64,000 bases of DNA from Chitinophaga flava (GTDB lineage: Bacteria > Bacteroidota > Bacteroidia > Chitinophagales > Chitinophagaceae). Positions 1 through 9,168 of this stretch are shown piece after piece. Numbering within the stretch: position 1 is the stretch's first letter; the number at the start of each line of letters is the position of its first letter. The translations under genes were made by a program, and so were the position numbers. The stretch is taken from positions 3,782,001 through 3,846,000 of the forward strand of contig NZ_QFFJ01000001.1 in NCBI RefSeq assembly GCF_003308995.1, given 5' to 3'. Below the pieces are notes generated by a model. It did no database searches. It was not told the origin of the DNA and was given only the letters and a program-made list of their open reading frames with translations.

Positions 1-1
1 C

Positions 2-1261
2 ATACGGCTGTCTGCCAAAGAAGCTGTAGACTACGCCCTGGCTAACCAGTCGGCCGTTAAAACGGCCAAACTGGACCAGCTGATCCAGCTGGCCAAAAAC
101 AAGGAAGTCAGCGGTCTGGCACTGCCTAATGTAGCTGGTACCGGGCAATACCAGTACAACCCGATCATTCAGAAACAGATGTTTAACATGAAGAACTTTG
201 GCGCTCCCAAAGATTCCTTCACCGTAGTGTCTTTCCAGCTCCCCCAAAACCTCATGGGTGAAGTAAGACTCACACAAACCCTCTTCGATCCCAGTGTACT
301 CGTTGCCCTCCAGGCCCGTAAAACACTGGAAGAACTTGTTGCCCAGAATGTTACCAAATCACAGATCGATGTGAAAGCCAGCGTGTATAAAGCCTATTAC
401 AATGTGCTGTCTGCCAACAAAGCGCTTTCTATCCTCTCCAACAATATCAACACACTGGAAAAACTGCTCAGCGATACCAGAGAAATATATAAAAACGGTC
501 TCGTGGAAAAACTTGATGTAGACAGGATGGTAGTGCAATTCACCAACCTCCAGACAGAACAGACCAAACTCCGTAATCTCATCGAGCTCGGCACAGCAGC
601 CCTCAAATATCAGATGGGCATGCCTCTGCAACAGCCTATAACGTTAACGGATACACTCTCAACCGAAAGGATCGCTGAAAACATCACTGATATAGATAAA
701 TTCGACTACTCACAACGGATCGAATACCAGTTGCTCCAGTCACAGAAAAAAGCCAATGAATACGATCTGAAAAGATATCGTATGAAAGCGTTGCCTTCTC
801 TGCAACTATTCGCCGCCACCGGCGCCATGCGCGGCAGCGACAGATTCGACTACCTGCAAAACCAGATGTGGTACGGTTATATCAACACCGGTCTTAATCT
901 CTCCGTTCCCATCTTCAGCGGTATGCAACGCAGAAGACAGGTTGATCAGGCACTCCTCGCCGTGAAAAAAAGTGAAGTGGCCATCGAAAATGCCAAACTG
1001 GGCATAGATCTCGAAAGAGAACAATCTGCCTCCACTTTTCGCAATAATGTGCTCACGCTCGAGGCGCAGGAAAAAAACATGAAACTCGCAGAAGATGTGC
1101 ACAACACCACCCAGATCAAATACCGGGAAGGCGTGGGGTCCAGCCTGGAAATGACTACTGCCGAAAATGATCTGCTGACCGCACAGAACAATTATTTCTC
1201 CGCACTGTACAACGCCATCGTGGCCAGGATCGACCTGCTGAAAGCTTCTGGCAAATTATAG
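2..1261 (+). CDS. TolC family outer membrane efflux protein (5' end cut off)
   Basis: Outer membrane channel of a tripartite efflux pump, the exit duct for substrates moved by the RND permease encoded two genes downstream. The reading frame is open from base 2, so the true start and signal peptide lie before the window; the first visible Met codon (179) is internal. The visible 419 residues have the two-fold coiled-coil pattern of the family: long amphipathic helices rich in Gln, Lys and Glu, and the C-terminal helix with ENDLLTAQNNYFSALYNAIVA, the usual TolC ending. Only 38 bp separate it from the adaptor gene, so the three genes look like one operon. Family assignment is firm; substrate is unknown. 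Confidence 0.92.
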   Translation: MRLSAKEAVDYALANQSAVKTAKLDQLIQLAKNKEVSGLALPNVAGTGQYQYNPIIQKQMFNMKNFGAPKDSFTVVSFQLPQNLMGEVRLTQTLFDPSVLVALQARKTLEELVAQNVTKSQIDVKASVYKAYYNVLSANKALSILSNNINTLEKLLSDTREIYKNGLVEKLDVDRMVVQFTNLQTEQTKLRNLIELGTAALKYQMGMPLQQPITLTDTLSTERIAENITDIDKFDYSQRIEYQLLQSQKKANEYDLKRYRMKALPSLQLFAATGAMRGSDRFDYLQNQMWYGYINTGLNLSVPIFSGMQRRRQVDQALLAVKKSEVAIENAKLGIDLEREQSASTFRNNVLTLEAQEKNMKLAEDVHNTTQIKYREGVGSSLEMTTAENDLLTAQNNYFSALYNAIVARIDLLKASGKL

Positions 1262-1299
1262 TGTAAACCCATTTTTAATCACCTTTCACTACTAATAAT

Positions 1300-2409
1300 A
1301 TGAACAAAAGATATGCTTTCATGGTCCCTGCGCTCGCTGTCATCATTGCTGCCTGCGGTGGCGGAGGCAATAAAGCCCAGCAACTGGAAAAAATGAAACA
1401 GGAAAGGGCTGCACTCGATTCCAAAATTGCTGCTCTGGAAAAGGAAGTCGGTAAGAAAGACACCGTAGAAAGAATGAAAGATGTGACCGTTGCCGAATTA
1501 AGAGATACTTTGTTTGAACACTATATAGATGTACAGGGCAGTGTAGATGCCCGCGAAAACGTAAACGTTTCCGCCCGCGTACCCGGTGTGATCACCGCTA
1601 TCCATGTAAAAGAAGGACAACACGTGGCTCAGGGCCAGACACTGGCACAGGTTGATGATCAGGTTCTGAAAGCCAATATGGCCGAACTCCGCACCCAGAT
1701 GGACCTCGCCAACACCCTCTTCGAAAAGCAGAAAAATCTCTGGTCTCAGAAAATAGGCTCTGAAGTACAATACCTCAACGCCAAAAATCAGAAAGAAGCA
1801 CTCGATAGAAAAATGGCCACCCTCCAGGACCAGCTGGCACAAATGCGTATCATCGCACCTATCAGCGGTACGGTAGACGCAGTAATCGCCAAAGTGGGCG
1901 ACAACGCTGCTCCCGGTGCTCCCGCCTTCCGCGTGGTAAATGCCAATAACCTGAAAGTGATGGCTAACGTAGCAGAAGCCTATGCCGGCCTCCTCAAAAC
2001 AGGAGACCCTGTAGTCCTCTCTTTCCCTGATATCCAGCGCGAAATAAGAACCAACATCAGCTTCGCTTCCAGGACTATCGATCCGCTCAGCCGCACCATC
2101 AAAATTGAAGTGCCACTCAAACCAGACAATGCGCTGCGTCCTAACATGATCGCACATATCAAAATAGTGGACTATACCGCTTCAAAGGCTTTAGTGGTAC
2201 CGGTAAACGTTATCCAGTATTCTTCCGGAAAACCCTATGTAATGGTGGCTGAATCCAAAAATGGCAAGCTGGCTTCCCAACGCAGAACCGTTGAAATGGG
2301 TCGCACCTACAACGATAAGGCTGAAATCAAAGACGGACTCAAAGCAGGAGACAGGATCATCACCACTGGATACCAGGGGCTGAATGACAATGACCTGATC
2401 AAATTGTAA
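1300..2409 (+). CDS. HlyD/AcrA-type RND efflux periplasmic adaptor lipoprotein
   Basis: Membrane fusion protein that bridges the RND permease and the TolC-like channel. The N-terminus is a lipoprotein signal with lipobox IIAAC (Cys at about residue 19), followed by a Gly-rich linker and a short coiled coil (about residues 27-50). The two halves of the biotinyl-lipoyl domain (about 88-122 and 182-210, the second containing IAPISGTVDAV) flank an alpha-helical hairpin, then come a beta-barrel and a membrane-proximal domain ending in GLNDNDLIKL. The length of 369 aa is normal for the family. It sits 38 bp after the TolC gene and 30 bp before the permease gene, so it belongs to the same operon. 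Confidence 0.93.
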   Translation: MNKRYAFMVPALAVIIAACGGGGNKAQQLEKMKQERAALDSKIAALEKEVGKKDTVERMKDVTVAELRDTLFEHYIDVQGSVDARENVNVSARVPGVITAIHVKEGQHVAQGQTLAQVDDQVLKANMAELRTQMDLANTLFEKQKNLWSQKIGSEVQYLNAKNQKEALDRKMATLQDQLAQMRIIAPISGTVDAVIAKVGDNAAPGAPAFRVVNANNLKVMANVAEAYAGLLKTGDPVVLSFPDIQREIRTNISFASRTIDPLSRTIKIEVPLKPDNALRPNMIAHIKIVDYTASKALVVPVNVIQYSSGKPYVMVAESKNGKLASQRRTVEMGRTYNDKAEIKDGLKAGDRIITTGYQGLNDNDLIKL

Positions 2410-2439
2410 TGCTGACCACTAACAGCCAAAACCAAGTTT

Positions 2440-5400
2440 ATGCAAGACAATCTCCATAAAGAATTTAAACCCACCAGCTGGGCCATCGATAATAAGGTGA
2501 GCATCTATGTAGCCACCATTATCATCGCACTGGCGGGTATTCTTTCATATAACAGCCTGCCTAAGGAACAGTTTCCCGAAGTAGTGTTCCCGCAGTTCTT
2601 TATCAATACGGTGTATGCCGGTACTTCTCCGGAAGACATGGAAACACTGGTGACCAAAGTCATTGAGAAAGAGCTCAACGGTCTCTCCGGCGTAAAGAAG
2701 ATCAAAAGCACTTCCATGCAGGACTTCTCCGCCATTATCATCGAATTTAATGCCAACGAAGATATCGAAGCTGCCCGCCAGCAAGTGAGGGAAAAAGTGG
2801 ACGACGCCAAAAAAGACCTGCCTAAAGACCTGACCCAGGAACCGCAGATCATTAAAATGGATGTGTCCCAGATACCGATCATGAACGTAAACCTCTCCGG
2901 TGATTTCGACCTGCAAACACTCAAACGGTATGCAGATGATATGAAAGACCGCATCGAGGCACTCAATGAAATCACCCGTGTAGACCTGGTAGGGGAGCTG
3001 GAAAGAGAGATACAGATCAATGTCGATAAATATAAAATGGATGCCGCCAGAATTGGCTTTGAAGATATCATTGGCGCCATCCAGGGTGAAAATATCACTA
3101 TCTCCGGCGGTCTGGTGTCTATGGACGGCCAGAAACGTACCCTCAGCGTAAAAGGTGAATACAAAGACCCTGCCCGCATTGGGAACATCATTGTCCGCGG
3201 ACAGTCCGGCGCCACCGTTTACCTCAAAGACGTGGCCGATGTAGTGGACGGCTTCCTGGAACAGGAAAGCTACGCCCGTCTCGCCGGTAAAAATGTGATC
3301 ACCCTCAACGTGATCAAACAGAGTGGTAAAAACCTGATCGACGCATCTGATAAGATACAGGCGATTAAAGCCGACATGGAAGCTCACTACTTTCCGAAAG
3401 GACTGAATGTGACTATCACGGCTGACCAGTCTAAATCAACCCGCGTTACCCTGCATGACCTGATCAATACTATTATCATCGGTTTCATCCTGGTAACCCT
3501 CATCCTCATGTTCTTCATGGGTGCGGTAAATGCTATTTTCGTGGCTCTCTCCGTGCCTATTTCCATGTTCATCGCCTTCCTGCTGATGCCGATGTATGGC
3601 TTCACCCTCAATATGATGGTGTTGTTCTCCTTCCTGCTGGCATTGGGTATTGTGGTGGATGATGCGATTGTGGTGATAGAAAACGTACACCGTATTTTTA
3701 ATGAACGAAAAGACCTGGGTATAGTAAGAGCAGCCAAGATAGCGGCGGGAGAAGTGTTTCTGCCGGTATTGTCAGGAACCCTGACGGTGCTGGCGCCATT
3801 CGTACCGCTGTTATTCTGGCCAGGCGTGATCGGTAAGTTCATGTTCTTCCTGCCGGTAACCCTCATTACTACTCTGGGTGCTTCCCTGGTAGTGGCCTAT
3901 ATCATTAACCCTGTGTTTGCGGTCGACTTCATGGACCGGCACGAAGGGGAAGGTCATCCCAAACCTAAGTTTGACCGTAAGTTCAAAATACTCACCGGTA
4001 TATTCGCCGCACTGGCGCTGATTGGTTATGCCAACGGCAGAGGAGTGGGCAACTTCGTGGTTTTTGCTTACCTCATGATCCTGCTGGAACGTTTCTGGCT
4101 GGGTAACGTGGCACGCCGCTTCCAGAATGAATTCTGGCCCAAAGTACAGGAACGTTACAAACAGGTATTGAAATGGTGTCTGGTGGGCTGGCGTCCGATA
4201 TGGATCCTGGTAGCGACCTTCGCCCTGCTGATATTCAGCATTGTCCTTACCGGTATCCGCAATCCCAAAGTGGTATTCTTCCCACAGGCAGATCCCAACT
4301 TTATCTATGCTTACATAGAGCTGCCCAACGGTACCGGTCAGAAATACACAGATTCTATCACCAGTATTGTAGAACAGCGTATTACAAAAGTGGTGGGTCC
4401 TAACAATCCGATCGTGGAGTCTATCATCTCCAATGTAGCCAAAGGTGCCGGAGATCCTTCCCAGATGGACATGAGCACCCAGCCGCAGAAAGGCAAGGTG
4501 ACCGTCGCTTTCGTGGAATTTGGCGCCAGAAACGGACAATCTACGGTACAATATCTCGAGAAAATCCGTAATGCCGTAAAAGGTATACCCGGTACCAATA
4601 TTACTGTGGAACAGGAACAAGGTGGTCCTCCTACCGGTAAACCAATCAATATCGAAATCTCCGGTGATAACTTCGATGAGCTGACCAATTCTTCGTTCAG
4701 ACTTAAACGTTATCTCGACTCCCTGCATATTGACGGCGTGGAAGAGCTGAAGAGCGACTTTGAGGCCAATAAACCTGAAATAGTTGTCAGCATTGACCGT
4801 GAAAGAGCTAACAATGAAGGTATCTCTACGCGTCAGATTGGTGGCGCCCTGCGTACTGCTCTCTTCGGGTTCGAAGCCTCCAAGATCAGAGATGCTAAAG
4901 ATGAGTATAAGATCATGGTAAGATTACGCGAAGATCAGCGTAATAATATCAATAACCTGATGAACCTCAACCTGGTATACAGGGATATGAATATGGGCGG
5001 AGCTGTTCGTCAGGTGCCGCTGTCGGCTGTGGCAGACGTTCACTATTCCAATACTTATGCGGGTATCAAACGTAAAGACCAGAAAAGGGTTATCACTTTG
5101 TACTCCAACGTATTGACCGGCTTTAATGCCAATGAGGTGGTGCAGCATATTCAGGCTGCGCTGACCAACTTCGGTCATCCTAACTCTGTGACAATCAAGA
5201 TGACCGGTGAGCAGGAAGATCAGATGGAGACGATGAACTTCCTTATGATGGCCATGCTGGGTGCTTTTGGGCTGATTCTGATGATCATGGTGACGCAGTT
5301 TAACTCCATTGGTCGCCCGCTGGTAATTTTTATGGAAATTCTTTTCAGTATCATAGGGGTATTCCTTGGCTTCAGCATCTTTAAGATGGATATCTCCATT

Positions 5401-6000
5401 GTAATGACCGGTGTGGGTATTATGGCACTGGCAGGTATCGTGGTGCGTAATGGTATAGTATTGGTGGAGTTTACAGACCTGCTGATAATGCAGAATATGC
5501 CGGTATATGAAGCGGTGGTGGAAGCGGGCAAAACCCGTATGACACCGGTACTGCTGACAGCTATTGCGGCGATCCTGGGGCTGATTCCGCTGGCAGTGGG
5601 GCTTAACATTGACTTTGCCACCCTGTTCAGTAATTTCAATCCTCATATCTTCTTCGGAGGTGATAACGTGGCATTCTGGGGCCCGCTGGCATGGACGATG
5701 GTGTACGGATTGATTTTTGCGACCTTCCTCACCCTGATCCTGGTACCTGTGACGTACGCCATGAACAAACGTTCCATTGATGTACTCGACAGATATGGCA
5801 TGCCAAGGTCACTGAAGTACGTGCCATTCCTGGTGCTGATATTAAAATTATTTATGAAGAAGGAAGAGGTGAAGAAGCTGCATGATCCTAAGTATCTGTC
5901 GCCCAAGCCTTACAACTTCTTCCCGTCTCCTGAAAAAGAGCAGCAGGAAGAGTTGCTCCGGAAAAATTCCAAGAAAGTAGACGGAGTATCAGTGAATTAG
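2440..6000 (+). CDS. RND efflux transporter permease subunit (AcrB/HAE family)
   Basis: Inner membrane proton-driven pump of the efflux complex. At 1186 aa it is longer than AcrB (about 1050), with the extra length in a cytoplasmic/TM linker around residues 505-570 and a Lys/Pro/Glu-rich C-terminal tail. Two repeats of TM1 plus periplasmic loop plus TM2-6 are visible. TM4 carries the proton-relay pair Asp407-Asp408 (GIVVDDAIVVIENVHR). The TM10 position equivalent to AcrB Lys940 is Arg1003 (GIVVRNGIVLVEF). It is the last gene of the operon and is followed by a strong terminator. The substrate class (drug versus other) cannot be read from the sequence. Confidence 0.94.
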   Translation: MQDNLHKEFKPTSWAIDNKVSIYVATIIIALAGILSYNSLPKEQFPEVVFPQFFINTVYAGTSPEDMETLVTKVIEKELNGLSGVKKIKSTSMQDFSAIIIEFNANEDIEAARQQVREKVDDAKKDLPKDLTQEPQIIKMDVSQIPIMNVNLSGDFDLQTLKRYADDMKDRIEALNEITRVDLVGELEREIQINVDKYKMDAARIGFEDIIGAIQGENITISGGLVSMDGQKRTLSVKGEYKDPARIGNIIVRGQSGATVYLKDVADVVDGFLEQESYARLAGKNVITLNVIKQSGKNLIDASDKIQAIKADMEAHYFPKGLNVTITADQSKSTRVTLHDLINTIIIGFILVTLILMFFMGAVNAIFVALSVPISMFIAFLLMPMYGFTLNMMVLFSFLLALGIVVDDAIVVIENVHRIFNERKDLGIVRAAKIAAGEVFLPVLSGTLTVLAPFVPLLFWPGVIGKFMFFLPVTLITTLGASLVVAYIINPVFAVDFMDRHEGEGHPKPKFDRKFKILTGIFAALALIGYANGRGVGNFVVFAYLMILLERFWLGNVARRFQNEFWPKVQERYKQVLKWCLVGWRPIWILVATFALLIFSIVLTGIRNPKVVFFPQADPNFIYAYIELPNGTGQKYTDSITSIVEQRITKVVGPNNPIVESIISNVAKGAGDPSQMDMSTQPQKGKVTVAFVEFGARNGQSTVQYLEKIRNAVKGIPGTNITVEQEQGGPPTGKPINIEISGDNFDELTNSSFRLKRYLDSLHIDGVEELKSDFEANKPEIVVSIDRERANNEGISTRQIGGALRTALFGFEASKIRDAKDEYKIMVRLREDQRNNINNLMNLNLVYRDMNMGGAVRQVPLSAVADVHYSNTYAGIKRKDQKRVITLYSNVLTGFNANEVVQHIQAALTNFGHPNSVTIKMTGEQEDQMETMNFLMMAMLGAFGLILMIMVTQFNSIGRPLVIFMEILFSIIGVFLGFSIFKMDISIVMTGVGIMALAGIVVRNGIVLVEFTDLLIMQNMPVYEAVVEAGKTRMTPVLLTAIAAILGLIPLAVGLNIDFATLFSNFNPHIFFGGDNVAFWGPLAWTMVYGLIFATFLTLILVPVTYAMNKRSIDVLDRYGMPRSLKYVPFLVLILKLFMKKEEVKKLHDPKYLSPKPYNFFPSPEKEQQEELLRKNSKKVDGVSVN

Positions 6001-6054
6001 ACTCGATAAGTACATTTTTTAGTAATACAGTGTAACAGTTGTAGGTTAACAGTC

Positions 6055-6087
6055 TCCGTCCTGATTCTTCAGGACGGATTTTTTTTT
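6055..6087 (+). terminator. Rho-independent terminator of the efflux operon
   Basis: A perfect 10-bp stem (TCCGTCCTGA paired with TCAGGACGGA), loop TTCT, followed directly by nine T residues. It lies 55 bp after the permease stop codon. Confidence 0.9.
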
Positions 6088-6168
6088 GTATATTGTGGAT
6101 GAAACCATATTTTTAGGTTATTAACAAATTTTAACAATCGGGATGGTGGGCAATTCGATAGCTATTGT

Positions 6169-6176
6169 TACTTTTG
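6169..6176 (+). promoter_or_regulatory. Candidate Bacteroidota -7 promoter element for kynU
   Basis: TACTTTTG matches the TAnnTTTG consensus. No good -33 TTG/TTTG is placed at the usual spacing, so this is weak. Confidence 0.3.
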
Positions 6177-6385
6177 ACCCTCAGAGCGTTCACGTTACTA
6201 GCTATATACCTTATATACCATTAAATCATTGGAATTAAACTTTGACATAAACGATCTGTTTTAAACAGTTATATAGGTTTGCCTGTTTTACTAAGATTAT
6301 CAGTATAGAGAAGAAAAGACACAGGTATCACGGAAAGATACATTCAGCCATTAAAATATGAGGACTGGCAAAAGATTGGAAGACC

Positions 6386-7654
6386 ATGGAGTACGTAGCA
6401 ACCTTAGCATTTGCTAAAGAGCAGGACCGGCAGGATCCATTAAATAAATTCAGGGAGCAGTTTTATTTTCCCCAACGCAAAGGAAAGGACGCAATTTATT
6501 TATGTGGTAATTCACTCGGGTTACAGCCTAAAAATGTAAAAGCAGCCATAGAACAGGAATTGGCCGATTGGCAACAGTGTGCCGTAGAAGGATACTGGGG
6601 TGCCAAAAATCCATGGTTGTATTATCAGCAATATTGCAGCAGGCCTTTGACCAGTATTTTAGGGGCCAGCCAGCAGGAATTAACAGTGATGAACACACTT
6701 ACTGTTAATCTTCACCTGATGATGTTAAGTTTTTACCGGCCAACCAAACAGCGGTTTAAAGTGTTAATGGAAGCAGGGGCTTTCCCAAGCGACCAATACG
6801 CAGTGGAAACGCAGGTCAGATATCATGGTTTTGACCCGGAAACAGCCATCATCGAGGTCTCACCCAGAAGTGGTGAACATTTGATAAGAATAGAAGATAT
6901 TTTAGAGATAATTAATAGAGAAAGTGATAGTTTAGCATTAGTTTTATTAGGAGGGATTAATTATTATACCGGACAATATTTTGATATACCCGCTATTACA
7001 GCAGCAGCACACGCTGCAGGCGCTTATGCCGGTTTCGATCTGGCACATGTAGCAGGAAATATTCCGGTACAGTTGCACAATTGGGATGTAGATTTTGCCG
7101 TTTGGTGTTCATATAAATACCTGAATGGTGGTCCCGGCGCAGTAGGAGGCGCTTTTGTGCATGAAAAATATGCCAGCGACCGCGGATTTCTCCGCCTGGG
7201 TGGCTGGTGGGGCAACGAAGAGAGTGCACGTTTTAAAATGGAAAAAGGGTTTGTGCCTAAAAAAGAAGCCGAAGGATGGCAACACAGCACCGCACAGGTA
7301 TTTAACATGGTTAGCCTGAAAGCCTCCCTCGAACTATTTGAAGCAGCCGGTATCGGCGCTTTACGAGACAAAAGCCAGAAAATGACCAGTTATCTGGAGT
7401 TTTTGCTGCAGCAGTTGAAAGGCATTAATTTTGAAATTATTACACCTAAAAATTGTAATGAACGTGGCGCACAACTATCTTTGCTGTTCCTAGAAAAAGG
7501 AAAAGAGGTACATCAGCAAATGACAGATGCCGGTATAATCGTTGACTGGAGAGAACCCGGAGTCATCAGGGTTTCACCGGCGCCGATGTATAACTCTTAT
7601 CAGGATGTGTTTCATTTTTATGAAATCATAGCAAATATTGCTTCAAACGCTTAA
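6386..7654 (+). CDS. kynU: Kynureninase
   Basis: PLP-dependent hydrolase that splits L-kynurenine into anthranilate and alanine (and 3-hydroxykynurenine likewise) in tryptophan breakdown or NAD synthesis. The 422-aa length fits. Visible family marks are YLCGNSLGLQP near residue 40, AFPSDQYA near 130, and the PLP lysine Lys244 in WCSYKYLNGGPGAVGG, with HSTAQVFNM after it. The next gene starts 9 bp downstream, so the two are probably co-transcribed. Parts of the gene (about 6880-6990) use many A/T-ending codons such as TTA and ATT, unlike the more GC-rich neighbours. No other kynurenine-pathway gene is in the window. Confidence 0.95.
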   Translation: MEYVATLAFAKEQDRQDPLNKFREQFYFPQRKGKDAIYLCGNSLGLQPKNVKAAIEQELADWQQCAVEGYWGAKNPWLYYQQYCSRPLTSILGASQQELTVMNTLTVNLHLMMLSFYRPTKQRFKVLMEAGAFPSDQYAVETQVRYHGFDPETAIIEVSPRSGEHLIRIEDILEIINRESDSLALVLLGGINYYTGQYFDIPAITAAAHAAGAYAGFDLAHVAGNIPVQLHNWDVDFAVWCSYKYLNGGPGAVGGAFVHEKYASDRGFLRLGGWWGNEESARFKMEKGFVPKKEAEGWQHSTAQVFNMVSLKASLELFEAAGIGALRDKSQKMTSYLEFLLQQLKGINFEIITPKNCNERGAQLSLLFLEKGKEVHQQMTDAGIIVDWREPGVIRVSPAPMYNSYQDVFHFYEIIANIASNA

Positions 7655-7663
7655 TTAAGTAAG

Positions 7664-9058
7664 ATGAATTTTGAGAGAAACGAACGCCCCCGCAGGCCCT
7701 ACTCTTCTGATACCAACAAAGAGAATGATCCCAACAAGGAGAGAGGTGACTTCAAACCCAACTTAAACAATGAGCGGGAGGGTGGAAAACCCGACTACAA
7801 CAGTGGAGACTCAGAACGTCGTCCACGCACAGAGTACAATCGCGAAGGTGGGTATCGCCCGCGTACAGAGTACAACCGCGATGGCGGTTATAATCGTGAA
7901 GGTGGTGGCTATGACCGCGGTAGCGGTGGTGGTGGTTACGATCGCGGCGGTGGTTATGACCGCAGCGGTGGTGGTTACAACCGTGGCGGCGGCGGTGGAT
8001 ATGACCGTGGTGACCGTGGTGGTTACGATCGCGGCGACCGTGGTGGAGATCACAACAGCAGCGGCGGTGGTGGATACGATCGCAGTGGCGGTGGTGGATA
8101 TGACCGTAGCGGCGGTGGTGGTGGATACGATCGCAGTGGCGGTGGTGGATACGACCGTAGTGGCGGTGGTGGTGGTTACGATCGCGGTGGCGGCGGCGGT
8201 GGATACAACCGTGGTGGCGGTGGTGGTGGCTACGATCGCGGTGGCGGTGGTGGTTACGATCGCGGCGGCGGCGGCGGTGGATACAACCGTGGCGGCGGTG
8301 GTGGTGGCTACGATCGCGGTGGCGGTGGTGGTTACAACCGTGGCGGCGGCGGCGGTGGTTACGATCGCGGCGGCGGCGGCGGTGGATACAACCGTGGCGG
8401 CGGTGGTGGATACAACCGCGGTGGCGGTGGTGGCTACGATCGCGGCGGCGGTGGCGGTGGCTACAAACAACAGCGCGGAAGGCCTCGTACCGAACCCAGA
8501 CCTGACAATAAAATATACTTTATCGCACTGCTGCCTACCGCAGAAGTGGGTAAGGAAATCATCAAAATCAAACAGGAATTTGCAGAACAATATGGTCCAA
8601 TGTATGCACTGAAAGTGCTGCCACATATCACCCTGCAGGTACCTTTTACCGCTGATCCGGCACTGGAAAAAGCCTTCTGCGATGAACTCACTGAGTTCGC
8701 CAAAACACAGGCTCCTTTCGAAGTGTCCCTGAAAGGATTCGGCACCTTCCCGAACAAACAAAATCGTGTACTGTTCATCAACGTGGAAAAAAGCGAGACT
8801 ATGTCCGCTATGCACCGCCAACTGATCAACTTCCTGCGTAAGGAATTCGGATTCAGTACTATGCTGGCGCGTACAGGCTTTACGCCACACGTTACCGTGG
8901 CCTTCAAAGACCTCACCGATGATCAGTTCAACAAGTCATGGCCAGAATATGAAAACAAGGAATACGAGGCTACTTTCAAAGTAAACAACCTCTACTTCCT
9001 CCGTCATAACGGCAAATCCTGGGAAGTACTGCAAAAATGCAAACTGGGCGGCGCCTGA
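7664..9058 (+). CDS. Gly/Tyr/Arg-repeat protein with C-terminal 2H (LigT-like, 2'-5' RNA ligase family) domain
   Basis: 464 aa in two parts. Residues about 1-60 are polar and charged. Residues about 60-268 form a low-complexity tract of roughly two dozen Y-[D/N]-R units separated by runs of three to six Gly, ending in a basic linker (KQQRGRPRTEPR). Residues about 275-464 are a 2H phosphoesterase domain: the two HxTx signatures are PHITLQ (His321) and PHVTVA (His409). The 2H family acts on 2'-5' or cyclic phosphate bonds in RNA or nucleotides, so both catalytic His-x-Thr motifs being intact suggests an active enzyme. The tract resembles RGG-type RNA-binding segments, but this is inference. No signal peptide; probably cytoplasmic. 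It starts 9 bp after kynU and is followed by a terminator. The tract makes other frames look open; those are not genes. Confidence 0.85.
   Translation: MNFERNERPRRPYSSDTNKENDPNKERGDFKPNLNNEREGGKPDYNSGDSERRPRTEYNREGGYRPRTEYNRDGGYNREGGGYDRGSGGGGYDRGGGYDRSGGGYNRGGGGGYDRGDRGGYDRGDRGGDHNSSGGGGYDRSGGGGYDRSGGGGGYDRSGGGGYDRSGGGGGYDRGGGGGGYNRGGGGGGYDRGGGGGYDRGGGGGGYNRGGGGGGYDRGGGGGYNRGGGGGGYDRGGGGGGYNRGGGGGYNRGGGGGYDRGGGGGGYKQQRGRPRTEPRPDNKIYFIALLPTAEVGKEIIKIKQEFAEQYGPMYALKVLPHITLQVPFTADPALEKAFCDELTEFAKTQAPFEVSLKGFGTFPNKQNRVLFINVEKSETMSAMHRQLINFLRKEFGFSTMLARTGFTPHVTVAFKDLTDDQFNKSWPEYENKEYEATFKVNNLYFLRHNGKSWEVLQKCKLGGA
7891..8466 (+). repeat. In-frame degenerate tandem repeat encoding Y-[D/N]-R-Gly(n) units
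   Basis: Units of 21-30 bp of the form TAC-GAT/AAC-CGC/CGT followed by GGT/GGC codons repeat about two dozen times. Unit length varies by one or two Gly codons, as expected of slippage or unequal recombination, while the frame stays intact. Synonymous third-position differences between units argue that the tract is old and kept by selection. Confidence 0.85.
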
Positions 9059-9081
9059 TAAATGCCCGTCTTTAAATAACA

Positions 9082-9118
9082 AAAGGCCCCTGCTACAGCT
9101 GCAGGGGCCTTTATTTTG
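9082..9118. terminator. Bidirectional terminator between convergent genes
   Basis: A perfect 12-bp GC-rich stem (AAAGGCCCCTGC with GCAGGGGCCTTT), 7-nt loop, A-run on one side and T-rich stretch on the other. It serves the 2H gene on + and probably the DUF2807 gene on -. Confidence 0.85.
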
Positions 9119-9168
9119 ATGTATACTGCGAATTACCACAGTATAACAGTGTAGGATATACGAAAAAA

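Larger units (their letters stand above)
6001..6385. other. 385-bp intergenic region between efflux operon and kynU
   Basis: It holds the operon terminator (6055-6087) and, further on, a TAnnTTTG-type promoter element. The rest is AT-rich leader with no convincing ORF. The leader of kynU from the candidate promoter to the ATG would be about 200 nt, long enough for a regulatory 5' UTR, but I recognise no riboswitch in it. Confidence 0.6.

Noticed and set aside
7891..8466. CRISPR-like repeat array
   Set aside because: The repeat units are in-frame coding triplets of variable length with no unique spacers.
7770..8890. Long open frames on both strands across the Gly-rich repeat (280 aa on +, 359 aa on -)
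   Set aside because: They result from the GC-rich, stop-poor repeat. They encode Val/Ala/Thr monotony without domains, while the main frame carries a recognised 2H domain.
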